Shown here: positions 1 to 9,281 of the stretch, piece after piece
Layout: each line of letters opens with the position of its first letter
Position numbering within the stretch: the stretch's first letter is position 1
DNA from: Brevibacterium picturae
Lineage (GTDB): Bacteria; Actinomycetota; Actinomycetes; Actinomycetales; Brevibacteriaceae
Length of the DNA: 64,000 nt
Direction: 5' to 3'
NCBI RefSeq assembly: GCF_900105045.1
Contig: NZ_LT629739.1
Span: 3,720,001-3,784,000, forward strand
Program-made: the position numbers and the translations under genes
The notes under the pieces: model-generated
Database searches by the model: none
What the model was told of the DNA's origin: nothing
The model's input: only the letters and a program-made list of their open reading frames with translations

Positions 1-1
1 C

Positions 2-2206
2 GCACGTTGGTTGTCCAATGCCCCTGACCGTGACAAGCTCTGCATCATCTCCGGAGGCTCAACAACCGTCCTCGATCATGAGCTGGCCCGCCGAGGCACT
101 CCGACACTCGGCATTGCCCGCCGGTCGGCGACAAGTCCTTCCGGGCAGGTGCTGCCGGTCTTCCTCAGCGCCATCCTGCCGCCGACAGACATCCGCCGGG
201 TCGCGGAGTTCCTCAGTCTCTCCTTCGGAGCTCCGAACTCGGAAGCATCGGCGAAGGCTCTCGTTCCCCGCTCGGTCTCAAAAGCACTCCTCAATGCGCT
301 GACAGCCGAACCTGGCCTCTCCGGCGACCCCGACTCCGCATGGATGAAAGCACTTCGCGATCTCCACGACGACGCCGACACCGACCCAGAGGTCAAAGCG
401 AAGGCAGCAGAGACTGCACACACCATCGACCGGCTCATTCGCCTCTCACCGCCGTCCGTCGACAACGACCTCGTCGATCTCACGACACTTCAACCTGCCC
501 TCGACTGGCTGGCAAGCCGTCTGCGCGCACTCGCACACCACCCAGGCGAGACGGCCTCGGAAACTACGACAACCTTCATCACCGAGGCCACCACCCACCT
601 CACCTCCTTCCGCGAAGCACTCGCCCAACTGTCCGAGAGAAAGCTGCGCGTCCGGGAACTGTTCGACATCGCCGATGCCTGTGCCCCAACCGCACCGCAC
701 AGCACCGCCGAGGCGGTCGCAGCGAAATGGACCGTGGTCTCCGAACCCTCCGAAGTCCCCGACGACTGCGAGACCATCCTTTGGTGGTCCTCATGCCGCA
801 GCGACAGCTCTGAGACCGAACTCTGGGACCCCGAGGAAACCGCGGCACTGTCCCACGCCGGCGCCCAGATCTCGACCGCAGCAGAACGCGAACGTCTGCG
901 CCAGGCTGCGGAGCTGCGCGGGCTCCGCCACGCCGCCACTCTGATCTGCTTCTGCCCCGACCGCGTTCGCGGCGAGGTGACGTCACTTCATGCCGCCCTC
1001 TCACGCCTGGCCGAGGACATCGCTGCGTCGGACCCCGAGCGATTCGCCTCGAAAGGCGTCGATGCTGTGCTGGGCGATGCCTCGGTCGCCCGCCCGGTTC
1101 CCACACTGCACGAGGCAGAGACCTGGAGACTGTGCGACGTCTCGACAACCCTCGACGAGGTGACCCTCGAGACCACCACCCCACCGAGCACGATCTCCCG
1201 TTCCCTCGACGGCGAATTCACTCATATCCTTCCCGACAGGCTGTCCTTCACCCAGATCGAACAGCTGCTCAGCGACCCACTGGGCTGGACACTGGAGCGC
1301 GCCCTCGGGATCAAACGCGGCTTCTCCTCCGAGGTTCCCACCGGCAACCGCATGATCGGCACGTTCGTCCACGCCATCGTCGAGAATCTCGTCACCAGGG
1401 GAGCGGCAGCGAATGGATCACTCCCGACGACACCGATGATCGCTGACACCTTCGACCGGTTCGTTCCGCGCTTCGCCTCAGAGCTGCTTCTGCCCGGCCA
1501 AAAGGCCCGGCTGGGGACCATCCGCTCCACCGTGCTCGCCTCGTTGACCTCCCTGTTCACCGCGCTGCAGAACCGCGGCATCACCCTCACCGGCGCCGAG
1601 GCTGACTTCACCCACGCATGGGAGCTCACTGTCGGGGGCTCACCCAGAACCGTGGAACTGGGCGGAATGCGCGACCTCGAAGGAACGTTCGACGACGGGC
1701 GACCGGCCATCATCGACCTCAAATGGTCGAACTCCGGTAAGCGGTATCGCACGATGATCGACGAGGGTGAAGCCGCACAGCTGAGCGTCTATTCCCGCAC
1801 GGCCGAGGCTGGCGGCGACGGGAATCCGCTGACAGCCTACTTCCTGCTCAAACAGGGGCGATTCGTCTGCACCGACTCCGCTCTCGACCCGGACTTTACC
1901 GGAGGACTCGATGAGACTGACGACAGCGAGACTGACTTCGGCAGGGACCCCGCTGGTTTGTGGCCGCGCATCGAGGCCTCAGTCGAAGACGCCCTGACGA
2001 AGATCGCCACGGGCGACTTCGAATCACTCAGCGCGGACGTCTACGCCGACTTCGGCATCACGCCCGAGGAGAAGAGTACGGACCTCAACAAGGCGATCAA
2101 GGCCATCAAAGACGCTGCAAGCGCAGAGGGGCGACTCTTCATCGACAAACCGCAGAGATTCAGCGCCTTCAACATCATCTACGGGATCGCGGGAGACCAC
2201 TCATGA
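2..2206 (+). CDS. AddB-like PD-(D/E)XK nuclease family protein (5' end cut by window)
   Basis: Probably the nuclease partner of the helicase-nuclease encoded next, together processing DNA ends as AddAB/RecBCD-type complexes do. The reading frame is open to the window edge, so the start is missing; the first in-window start codon is a TTG at 11. Numbering from that TTG, an AddB-type segment LSFTQIEQLL with GWTLERALGI lies near residue 411. A RecB-family nuclease domain follows: GTFVHAIVE near 450, the acidic/lysine core LEGTFDD...IIDLKWS near 554-570, and QLSVY near 590. No Walker A motif is visible in the part present; an N-terminal helicase-like region may lie outside the window. The stop overlaps the next ATG by 4 bp (ATGA), indicating coupled translation. 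I infer the complex role; the nuclease fold is read from motifs. It could belong to a defence-specific helicase-nuclease pair rather than general repair. Confidence 0.75.
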   Translation, partial: ARWLSNAPDRDKLCIISGGSTTVLDHELARRGTPTLGIARRSATSPSGQVLPVFLSAILPPTDIRRVAEFLSLSFGAPNSEASAKALVPRSVSKALLNALTAEPGLSGDPDSAWMKALRDLHDDADTDPEVKAKAAETAHTIDRLIRLSPPSVDNDLVDLTTLQPALDWLASRLRALAHHPGETASETTTTFITEATTHLTSFREALAQLSERKLRVRELFDIADACAPTAPHSTAEAVAAKWTVVSEPSEVPDDCETILWWSSCRSDSSETELWDPEETAALSHAGAQISTAAERERLRQAAELRGLRHAATLICFCPDRVRGEVTSLHAALSRLAEDIAASDPERFASKGVDAVLGDASVARPVPTLHEAETWRLCDVSTTLDEVTLETTTPPSTISRSLDGEFTHILPDRLSFTQIEQLLSDPLGWTLERALGIKRGFSSEVPTGNRMIGTFVHAIVENLVTRGAAANGSLPTTPMIADTFDRFVPRFASELLLPGQKARLGTIRSTVLASLTSLFTALQNRGITLTGAEADFTHAWELTVGGSPRTVELGGMRDLEGTFDDGRPAIIDLKWSNSGKRYRTMIDEGEAAQLSVYSRTAEAGGDGNPLTAYFLLKQGRFVCTDSALDPDFTGGLDETDDSETDFGRDPAGLWPRIEASVEDALTKIATGDFESLSADVYADFGITPEEKSTDLNKAIKAIKDAASAEGRLFIDKPQRFSAFNIIYGIAGDHS

Positions 2207-5200
2207 GCGTCCACGTCATCACCGCCTCGGCCGGCTCGGGCAAGACGTACCGACTCACCGAAGTTCTCTCGCGGCGCCTGACCGACACTCCCGCCGACGG
2301 CACCCGACCACTGAAGGCCAGCGAAGTCATCGCGACCACCTTCACCGTCCGCGCCGCAGCCGACCTCGTCGAGAAGACACAGAAGCGACTCCTCGACGAT
2401 GGCAACACCGTCGCGGCCGAGGAGATCGGTACAGCACTCATCGGAACCATCAACTCGGTCTCCGGCAGACTCGTCACCGACTACGCGATCGATGCCGGGT
2501 ATTCGCCCGAATTGCGCGTGCTCGACGAGTCCGAGCAGGCGATGGTCTTCACCGCAGCCGTCGACGACGTCATCGCCGACGCCGAGGCGGCCCACCGGGA
2601 CCTGCTGCTGCGCACCGGTCACAACGGTAACCCTGAGGACACGAATCCTTTCGGCCATGGGCCGGTCGTCTGGTCCGGCCTCGTCAAGTCCGTCGCCGAG
2701 GCTGCACGGGCGAACCACCTCGGCGAGGTGAAGCTGCGCGAATCCGCGGACGCCTCGGTGGAACTTTTCCTTTCCTCCATGCCCGAGAGGCGTCCCGACA
2801 GGCGCGAGGCGTGGCGGGGCCGCTTGGCCAGCGATATTGACCAACTCCGTGCGGCACTGCGGCACTTCAACGGTGACGAACTGGACACGACAGCCGCGCC
2901 TCCGATCACGATAGACAAACGAAGCGCCGGCAACGTCGAAGGCAGCATCATCACCCTCGACCATTTCCTCCGCGACCTCGATGCCCGCGGCGACCTCGAT
3001 GCCCGCGCCGAGGAGGACGATCCCAACGCCGGGATCGCTTGGTCAACGTGGGCCAAGGTCGCCGAGATGAAATATCCGCAGGCTCCGGGAGGAAAGACTC
3101 TTGGCAAGGTGCCCAAGCAGGTCCTCGAAACTTCGAGTGCGTCGCTCGTGGCCGGTGAGCTGTTGGCCAACGATGCTTTCCACGATGATGTCGAGGCACT
3201 CATTCGCCTGATCATCGACACAGCGATCGCCTCCCTCGACGCCTACGAGGAGCACAAGAACCGGCTGGGTGTCATGGACTTCGTGGACCAGGAAGTGAGG
3301 GCACTCGACCTGCTGCGGACGAATGACCGTGTCCGTCGTTCCGTCGCCTCGAAATTCCGCCTGCTGGCAGTCGATGAGTTCCAGGACTCCTCGCCGATCC
3401 AGCTGGCGATCTTCGTGGAACTGGCCGAACTCGTCGACGAGGTCGTGTGGGTCGGCGACCGCAAGCAGGCAATCTACGGGTTCCGCGGTGCGGACCCGGA
3501 GCTGATGAACGACGTCTTCTCCGCCCTCATCGACGGCCAGACAGAGTTAGGGACCGCGACGACGGAGAACCTCGGCGCGTCCTGGCGATCGACCGATCCG
3601 CCGTTGGACCTGTCGAATGCGATCTTCAGTTCAGTCTTTGCAGACCAACCGGAGGACGAAGTCGTCCTTAGCATTCCACCGGCACGTCAGGCACAGCGTG
3701 CGGCCGGCGGACGTGAGCTTTGGGTGCCGAATACGGACAAGGGCGGCACCCGAAGTTCGGACAGCAGGATGGTGCGCACGATCGCCGAAGGCGTCGTCGA
3801 CTTCCTCTCCCGCTCACCACAGCTGTCGGACCGGGACGCCGGCGTAGGCGACATCGCAGTCCTCGTGCGCACGAACACTCAGGTCGCGAAGACCGTCGCC
3901 GAACTTCACGAGCGCGGGATCCCCTCCATCGGCTCGACCACGGATCTGCTCGCGACGAGGGAGGGGCAGATCGTTGCCGCAGGGCTGGCCGCAGTTGTCG
4001 ACCCTAAGGACACTGTGGCGCTGGCCGAACTCGTCACCCTCTTAAGCGATCACGAACATCACGAGTCATGGTTCGACGACGCCGTGCGCATCGCTGACGA
4101 GGACGAGCGTCGGAAGCGCCCGTCGACATGGTGGTCTGACCCTGCGCTCGCCGCTTTGAGCAAGCTGACAACACAGGGCTCTCAGCACGTAGCAGTCGAA
4201 CTTCTGCTTGCCGTCATCGACGCCCTCGATTTGCCGCAGCGGATCAAAACGTGGTCGGCTCCGGAGACGAGACTGTCCACACTTGATGCGTTCTGTCAGA
4301 TCGCCGCAGAGTATGAGGACGCGTCTCACCAGACCCGGATGCCGGTGACACCGGCCGGGCTGCTGAACCACCTCACCGAGGCGGCAGGAGCATTCGAACA
4401 GACGACGGCTCATGATGCCGTGCTGGTGACGACGATGCACCAGTCGAAAGGTCTACAGTGGCCTGTCGTCATCGTCGGAGTCTCTGCCCACAAGGACTAC
4501 GGCCACCGTGAGGTCACGGTGGAGAAAGCTCCGGTCTTCGACGCACGACATCCGCTTGCGAATCGTTCTCTCCGACTGCTGCCAAAGGTCCTCAAAGACT
4601 TCGGACCAGTGAAAGAACGCCTGGGACAGACTGACAGCGTGCGTCGCAGTACCGAGTCAGAACGCAATGAGGCGGCCCGCTTGCTCTACGTCGCTCTCAC
4701 CCGAGCCGAATGCCACAGCGTTATGGCGTTCGGCGATCCCACCGGAACGAACAACGTGCTCAACGCGGCAGTCGACGAGGAGCTGCTCACCTGGGACCTG
4801 CCGGAAATCAGTGACGACTCTGTACCAAGTGCCGACGAGACGGGGGAGCTGCGGATCGCGAACCGCCGGGCCTTGGGAAATGAGAATGTGTCGATGCAGT
4901 TCGATCTGCCGATCCGGATCTGCGCATACTCTCTGTCTTCCGAGCCCTCGCAGGATGTGCAGGCACCGCAACTGTCCTTCTTTGCTCATACGGATATTGC
5001 AATGCGCCGACCATTCAAGGGGGCAGCCGGGATCCCCTCGCGTTTCACTGCCAGCAGCGTCGAATCAGAAGGCATCGATGCCGACGTGAGCGTCTTCGCG
5101 CGTCTGGGGGAGCCCCTCGTCGGCAAGGGCGGCAAAGACTGGGACCGCATCGGCGATGCCGTGCATGCTTACCTTGGGCTGCCGCTCTCGTCGTTGACTG

Positions 5201-5622
5201 AGGAAACAGCGAAAGACGCTGCCGAGCGTATTCTCCACCGATGGAATGCTGGCACGGTGCTCTCGGCAAAGTCGCTGGTCGAGATCGGCCGTCGCTGGAC
5301 CGAATGGATCGACACGACATTCCCCGGCGCCGAGGTGCTCACCGAGCAGCCAATCGTCTGGCGCAACGAGGCTGGACAGGTGATGGAGGGGTGGATCGAC
5401 ACCCTGCTCAATCTTCCGAACGGCGATTGTGTCCTTGTTGACCATAAGACCTATCCCGGCACGAATCCGATCGGTCACATCCGAGAGAACTATTTGGGGC
5501 AGTTGGCAACGTATGTGCAGGCGCTGGAAGGGACCACCGGACGTTGCCGGTCTCAAGTGCTCATTCACTTGCCCTTGCTAGGGGAAATAGTGGAGGTGGG
5601 GAACCGTGCAGAGACGATCTGA
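2203..5622 (+). CDS. UvrD/AddA-like ATP-dependent helicase with C-terminal RecB-type nuclease
   Basis: Superfamily 1 helicase-nuclease of about 1139 residues, the expected partner of the preceding nuclease. Helicase motifs run in UvrD order: Walker A ASAGSGKTYRL at 8-18, DEFQDSSP near 390, VGDRKQAIYGFRG shortly after, SWRSTDPPL, TTMHQSKGLQWPVV (motif V) and RLLYVALTRAE (motif VI, near 826). A RecB-type nuclease domain ends the protein: GDAVHAYLG near 984, the catalytic VLVDHKTYPG near 1079 and QLATYVQAL. All key residues appear intact. The ATG at 2203 overlaps the upstream stop and gives the Walker A at the very N terminus, as in AddA; a longer frame opening at 1960 would overlap the upstream gene by 80 codons and is rejected. 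Both subunits carrying a nuclease domain matches the AddAB plan. Neighbouring restriction genes suggest a defence or repair role in an island. Confidence 0.85.
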   Translation: MSVHVITASAGSGKTYRLTEVLSRRLTDTPADGTRPLKASEVIATTFTVRAAADLVEKTQKRLLDDGNTVAAEEIGTALIGTINSVSGRLVTDYAIDAGYSPELRVLDESEQAMVFTAAVDDVIADAEAAHRDLLLRTGHNGNPEDTNPFGHGPVVWSGLVKSVAEAARANHLGEVKLRESADASVELFLSSMPERRPDRREAWRGRLASDIDQLRAALRHFNGDELDTTAAPPITIDKRSAGNVEGSIITLDHFLRDLDARGDLDARAEEDDPNAGIAWSTWAKVAEMKYPQAPGGKTLGKVPKQVLETSSASLVAGELLANDAFHDDVEALIRLIIDTAIASLDAYEEHKNRLGVMDFVDQEVRALDLLRTNDRVRRSVASKFRLLAVDEFQDSSPIQLAIFVELAELVDEVVWVGDRKQAIYGFRGADPELMNDVFSALIDGQTELGTATTENLGASWRSTDPPLDLSNAIFSSVFADQPEDEVVLSIPPARQAQRAAGGRELWVPNTDKGGTRSSDSRMVRTIAEGVVDFLSRSPQLSDRDAGVGDIAVLVRTNTQVAKTVAELHERGIPSIGSTTDLLATREGQIVAAGLAAVVDPKDTVALAELVTLLSDHEHHESWFDDAVRIADEDERRKRPSTWWSDPALAALSKLTTQGSQHVAVELLLAVIDALDLPQRIKTWSAPETRLSTLDAFCQIAAEYEDASHQTRMPVTPAGLLNHLTEAAGAFEQTTAHDAVLVTTMHQSKGLQWPVVIVGVSAHKDYGHREVTVEKAPVFDARHPLANRSLRLLPKVLKDFGPVKERLGQTDSVRRSTESERNEAARLLYVALTRAECHSVMAFGDPTGTNNVLNAAVDEELLTWDLPEISDDSVPSADETGELRIANRRALGNENVSMQFDLPIRICAYSLSSEPSQDVQAPQLSFFAHTDIAMRRPFKGAAGIPSRFTASSVESEGIDADVSVFARLGEPLVGKGGKDWDRIGDAVHAYLGLPLSSLTEETAKDAAERILHRWNAGTVLSAKSLVEIGRRWTEWIDTTFPGAEVLTEQPIVWRNEAGQVMEGWIDTLLNLPNGDCVLVDHKTYPGTNPIGHIRENYLGQLATYVQALEGTTGRCRSQVLIHLPLLGEIVEVGNRAETI

Positions 5623-5648
5623 GATGCTGGCGTACCCCGGGGGTAGTG

Positions 5649-6362
5649 ATGTCTGTCACGAGCCCGGAGCTTTTTGAGACAGAACTCTTCATCAACGGCA
5701 TAGAGAGAAGGAACGAAATGCAACAATCCATATTGGATGCGGTAAGGGCGATACCGGAAGACGAAGGAATCAAGCTTGTCGAGCCGTACTACGACCCACA
5801 ACAGCCATACACTGGCGCGTACTTCGAACTGATCGGATCCGACGACAAACAGCCAGATCGATTCACCGCGGCTGATCTGTATGCGATCTCTATGCTGGCA
5901 GTACCAGTCCCGGCAAAGGCCGGAATAGGAATTCTTCTTGAGCAAGCTGAGCAGTTCGACAGTCTGCTCAGCCGAGTCCCCGACGTACATATTAAAGACC
6001 TCAATGCCGAAGATTTCGAACGACATTTGGGCCCAGATTCTGTTGCTCTTGAACTCTGGGATCGGCTTCGGAGAAATGGGGCCACCGAAGAACGGTGGAA
6101 GGTCGGCCCGACTACGGCGAGCAAGATTATGGCTCGCAAACGTCCTCATCTCATCCCCATCGAGGACTCTGTTGTCGATCATGTGACCCAGCGCGGGAAA
6201 CGCGACTCGTGGGAAATGTGGTGGCAGGCATTTCGCGATGGCGATGGATATCTTGAAGCTCGAGCTGATCAGATTCGCGCAGCAGTCAATCGGCCTGATC
6301 TGTCGACCTTACGAGTTTTCGATGTCATGCTTTGGAGCTGGGGGAAAGAACAAGGTTACTAA
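5649..6362 (+). CDS. DUF6308-like protein
   Basis: A protein of about 237 residues resembling the actinobacterial DUF6308 family, which has no established function. Recognisable features are the YTGAYFELIG segment near residue 57, and the conserved block VGPTTASKIMARKRPHLIPI followed by DSVV, reminiscent of helix-hairpin-helix DNA-binding folds (inference only). No signal peptide or membrane segment is seen. Start choice is open: ATG 5649 gives the longest protein without reaching into the helicase gene, but ATG 5718 has the clearer ribosome site (AGAAGGA, 5-6 nt spacing). The gene follows the helicase stop by 26 bp and looks richer in A+T than the upstream genes, suggesting separate acquisition. 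Whether it works with the helicase-nuclease is unknown. Confidence 0.6.
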   Translation: MSVTSPELFETELFINGIERRNEMQQSILDAVRAIPEDEGIKLVEPYYDPQQPYTGAYFELIGSDDKQPDRFTAADLYAISMLAVPVPAKAGIGILLEQAEQFDSLLSRVPDVHIKDLNAEDFERHLGPDSVALELWDRLRRNGATEERWKVGPTTASKIMARKRPHLIPIEDSVVDHVTQRGKRDSWEMWWQAFRDGDGYLEARADQIRAAVNRPDLSTLRVFDVMLWSWGKEQGY

Positions 6363-6640
6363 GTAGGAAATACTCAATAGCGAGTTCGGCATGCAGCCAC
6401 CCGCTGTGTGGTTTGCACTACTAAACCGCACACACCACAGACGCATGGGACCGCTGCTTTCTGCGTTCGGCTGGTCCTAGGTTGGGCGCTCTCTGGCCGG
6501 CATCGGCGCTTAGCTCGACTTCGACGCCACCGCGATCCGCACTATGCTCCGGCTACGCGGCGGAGAGACCCGCGACTTGCACGGATGTCCCAAGTAGACC
6601 AACCGCAGATTTCAAAGGAATTGACCGTGGACATATAGTC
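6363..6640. other. Convergent intergenic region with imperfect hairpin
   Basis: Non-coding stretch of 278 bp between two genes whose ends face each other. TGTGTGGTTT (6405-6414) can pair with AAACCGCACACA (6423-6434) with a 2-nt bulge, a possible transcription end for the + strand gene, but no T tract follows. Nothing else recognised; short open frames here look random. Confidence 0.3.
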
Positions 6641-8035
6641 CTACCAGTAGATCGCAATCACCTCAGTATCGATTATCCGTCCAGGGCTTTCCGGTTCTTC
6701 AGCCGCGGAGGGTGAAGGAGCCCTTGCAGGTGCAACGAGGGACTGGCCCTGTGGTAACAGCTCAAGGTCTGCCTTTGATCGAGCGTCCTGTCGGGCCTTG
6801 AGGTCGACATCAGGCGACGGCGCCTCTGTCCCCAGCTGAGTTATGATCTGCTCTCGGACAAGATCAAAGGCCTCTCTCTGAGCAATCGCGTCTGTTGCTC
6901 CTGCAGACAGTTGCGTGGCGAGCGCCGTAAACTCCTGTTGATGCTCACTGCTCCAAACTGCATCGTTCGGAGCTATCGCGAGCCTGTAATGTGTTAAGGC
7001 CTTCGCGAGAGCGAGGTTCTGAACCTGTGCCGTCACTGGCTTGTCGCTCTCAGCAGTCGGGCTTCGTATCGCGTTAATTTGATCGACAAAGTCTGGCGCA
7101 ACCTCGCTAAATAGGTCAGCGAGCTTGACCGGTGTCCACTTGTCGTGCAATCCATCCGTCGCGACGCGAGACAAGATTGTGAAGCGCGCATCGGAGAACA
7201 GGACTCGCCTGATGTCCTTCCAAAACCCAAGATGCTCCGTTACTCCAGTCACGAATAGCGGTTGAGTTTCAAGTTCAAGCGTTGCCACCGCATTCTTGTG
7301 CAGTACATATTCAGTGCCATCGATGATGGCTACGACGTAGTTTACCGCCGTAGCTCTGATAGGGATAAGGCCCGTGAGAAATCGATCGAGAACCTTCATG
7401 ATCGGCTCTGACTCACGAAGAAATCCGAGCGTACCAGTGGAAGAGAACATGGCCGGATATTCGTCTGCCATCGCCGACCACTCATTCATCATCGCACCAA
7501 GTTTGAAAACAGGATCGACCGCCAGTACCACTTCAACCTCTACCAGATCTCCACGCACAAAAGACGAAGCCGCTGCAGCCACATTCTCCGCGGTGTCCTT
7601 AATGTCGCTGGCTTCCTCGAATGCATCCACATGATCGGGCGGCGATAGCTTGAAATTGAGTGGCTGTTCTCGCAACTGTTTGAAGAGTGTCTGGATTACG
7701 GCCTTGCGGGAACTTTGCGTGCTGTCACTGTTGCTGGTCTGGTAACGCGCGTTCGTCTTGGCTTCCGCCTTGCCAATAAGGTCATTTCCTGCCGAAGCGC
7801 TTGCGCTGCCAATTAGTTCCGCTTCATCTGCTCGAGATATTGTCTGAGTTATCGCTTCTGGGATTGTGTCAGTTTGTGATACAAGAAGACTATGAAGACT
7901 CACTGCATCCAGGTATACAAATTCTCGTAGTGGGAGATTCTTCCTTATCTGCGCGACGTCATTTTTCAGCCTGCGAGTTAGTTGCCAGCCTCGGAAAGAT
8001 TTCACCGGATGCCGTGCCCAGTTCTTAAGTGACAT
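6641..8035 (-). CDS. DUF6414-like protein
   Basis: 464-residue protein that I recognise, from memory of the family pattern, as DUF6414-like: N-terminal LREFVYLDAVSLHSLLVSQ near residue 36, and a central segment with IPIRATAVNYVV, PLFVTGVTEHLGFWKDIRR and VLFSDARFTILSRV. The C terminus ends in TEVIAIYW after a Pro/Ser/Glu-rich linker. No enzymatic motif, signal peptide or clear membrane span is visible; function is unknown. Its ATG overlaps the stop of the AAA+ gene by 11 bp and it is the last gene of the five-gene operon, so co-function with the AAA+ protein is likely. Base composition is visibly less GC-rich than the housekeeping genes, consistent with horizontal transfer. It could be a sensor or effector of the restriction system (inference). 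Confidence 0.6.
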   Translation of the reverse strand: MSLKNWARHPVKSFRGWQLTRRLKNDVAQIRKNLPLREFVYLDAVSLHSLLVSQTDTIPEAITQTISRADEAELIGSASASAGNDLIGKAEAKTNARYQTSNSDSTQSSRKAVIQTLFKQLREQPLNFKLSPPDHVDAFEEASDIKDTAENVAAAASSFVRGDLVEVEVVLAVDPVFKLGAMMNEWSAMADEYPAMFSSTGTLGFLRESEPIMKVLDRFLTGLIPIRATAVNYVVAIIDGTEYVLHKNAVATLELETQPLFVTGVTEHLGFWKDIRRVLFSDARFTILSRVATDGLHDKWTPVKLADLFSEVAPDFVDQINAIRSPTAESDKPVTAQVQNLALAKALTHYRLAIAPNDAVWSSEHQQEFTALATQLSAGATDAIAQREAFDLVREQIITQLGTEAPSPDVDLKARQDARSKADLELLPQGQSLVAPARAPSPSAAEEPESPGRIIDTEVIAIYW

Positions 8036-9281
8036 TCGCGCCTTCCGTTCTTACTCGCACGGGCCGAGATCGCACGCGCTCGAAAGCAAGTGCAAGGTCC
8101 TCGTCCGCGATTTTTGAACGCTTATCGCCCGCCGCAAGGAGCGCCGCCTCAGTCCAGATTGCAGTCAACATTGCGCCCGACCAACCGTCAGTCGCTCGGG
8201 CGAGGTCGTCGATCGGAAGTCGATCGTCGACCTGGAGCTCATCGGCATTCATCTTTAGGATTTTGAGGCGATCGTTCTCTGTAGGGAGTCCAAACGCTAT
8301 TTCCCAGTCGAAACGTCCTGGACGCAGTAGAGCCTCGTCAATATCATCGACGCGGTTTGTGGCGGCGATGACGATCACATTACTGTCGGGTTTGAAGCCA
8401 TCCAGCAAGGTCAGAAGCTGCGCAACCACTCGCTTGGACTCGCCGTTGGAATCGGAACTCCGGCGAGCAGCGATGCTGTCGATCTCGTCGAAGAATATGA
8501 TTGCGCGCTTTTTCTTAGCGGCATCCTCAAATAGTCGCCTGAGTGTCTCTTCGCTGTCGCCGACCCATTTGCTTACTATAGATGGCCCACTGACTTGATA
8601 GAACACCGCTTCTGAAACGTCAGCAATGATGCGCGCAAGGTGTGTCTTCCCCGTGCCGGGTGGGCCCGTGAACAGAACTCCTTTCACGGGCTTTGCGCCG
8701 ATCTCCTTCAATTCGCCAGCTCGACCAAGTTGCGTTTCTATCAACTCTCTCGCCCGCGCCTTGACTTCGTCGTACCCACCGAGTGCATCAAACGTCAGTG
8801 GAGTATTTCCAGGCTTAACGATGTACTCGGCGAGATCTTCGTCGACTCCGGTGTCTCGATATCGGATGGGAGTGCTTGAGACCACGTCTACTATACCATC
8901 TACTTCTGTGTATTGAATAGTATTCCCTGGCTCGACGTCGACGGTCTGCGGACCGCTTAGGATACGCATCCCACCGCCACTCGTCTCGACAACTATCTTG
9001 CTCCTGTCGTCGAGGATCTTTCTGACTACCCCGACGCTACTGTCATCGGGCCAGGCAGCGTCTGGTGCCGGGGACCACTGATGATCGTTGTTTATGAAGA
9101 TAATGTCGCCACGTTCCAGATCGACCGGTTGCGGGACGGAGAATCGGCTGTTGCCGCCATTTTGAAGACGACCATAGAAGACGTGACCGTCTTCAATTAC
9201 GTCGATCACCTTGATGAAAAACCCGTCCGTCCTGGATTCTATCTCTCCGCCAGTCTCATCCTCGTCCACTAGATTCTCCAC
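8025..9281 (-). CDS. AAA+ ATPase, proteasomal-ATPase/Cdc48-like
   Basis: 418-residue AAA+ ATPase. Residues about 1-150 are beta-rich with two segments resembling the OB folds of PAN/ARC proteasomal ATPases (for example GVVRKILDDRSKIVVETSGG). The single AAA module has Walker A GPPGTGKTH near 207, the pore-loop region IVSKWVGDSEE, Walker B AIIFFDEIDSIAARR near 263, sensor ATNRVDD and the arginine-finger stretch LLRPGRFDWE near 320; all core residues are present. Such proteins form hexamers that remodel or unfold proteins. Translation starts at a GTG (9281) inside the end of the Res gene (13-bp overlap) and the stop overlaps the DUF6414-like gene, so it is firmly in the restriction operon. A role unfolding or switching a restriction complex or phage protein is inference; no protease gene is adjacent. 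Confidence 0.8.
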   Translation of the reverse strand: MENLVDEDETGGEIESRTDGFFIKVIDVIEDGHVFYGRLQNGGNSRFSVPQPVDLERGDIIFINNDHQWSPAPDAAWPDDSSVGVVRKILDDRSKIVVETSGGGMRILSGPQTVDVEPGNTIQYTEVDGIVDVVSSTPIRYRDTGVDEDLAEYIVKPGNTPLTFDALGGYDEVKARARELIETQLGRAGELKEIGAKPVKGVLFTGPPGTGKTHLARIIADVSEAVFYQVSGPSIVSKWVGDSEETLRRLFEDAAKKKRAIIFFDEIDSIAARRSSDSNGESKRVVAQLLTLLDGFKPDSNVIVIAATNRVDDIDEALLRPGRFDWEIAFGLPTENDRLKILKMNADELQVDDRLPIDDLARATDGWSGAMLTAIWTEAALLAAGDKRSKIADEDLALAFERVRSRPVRVRTEGANVT

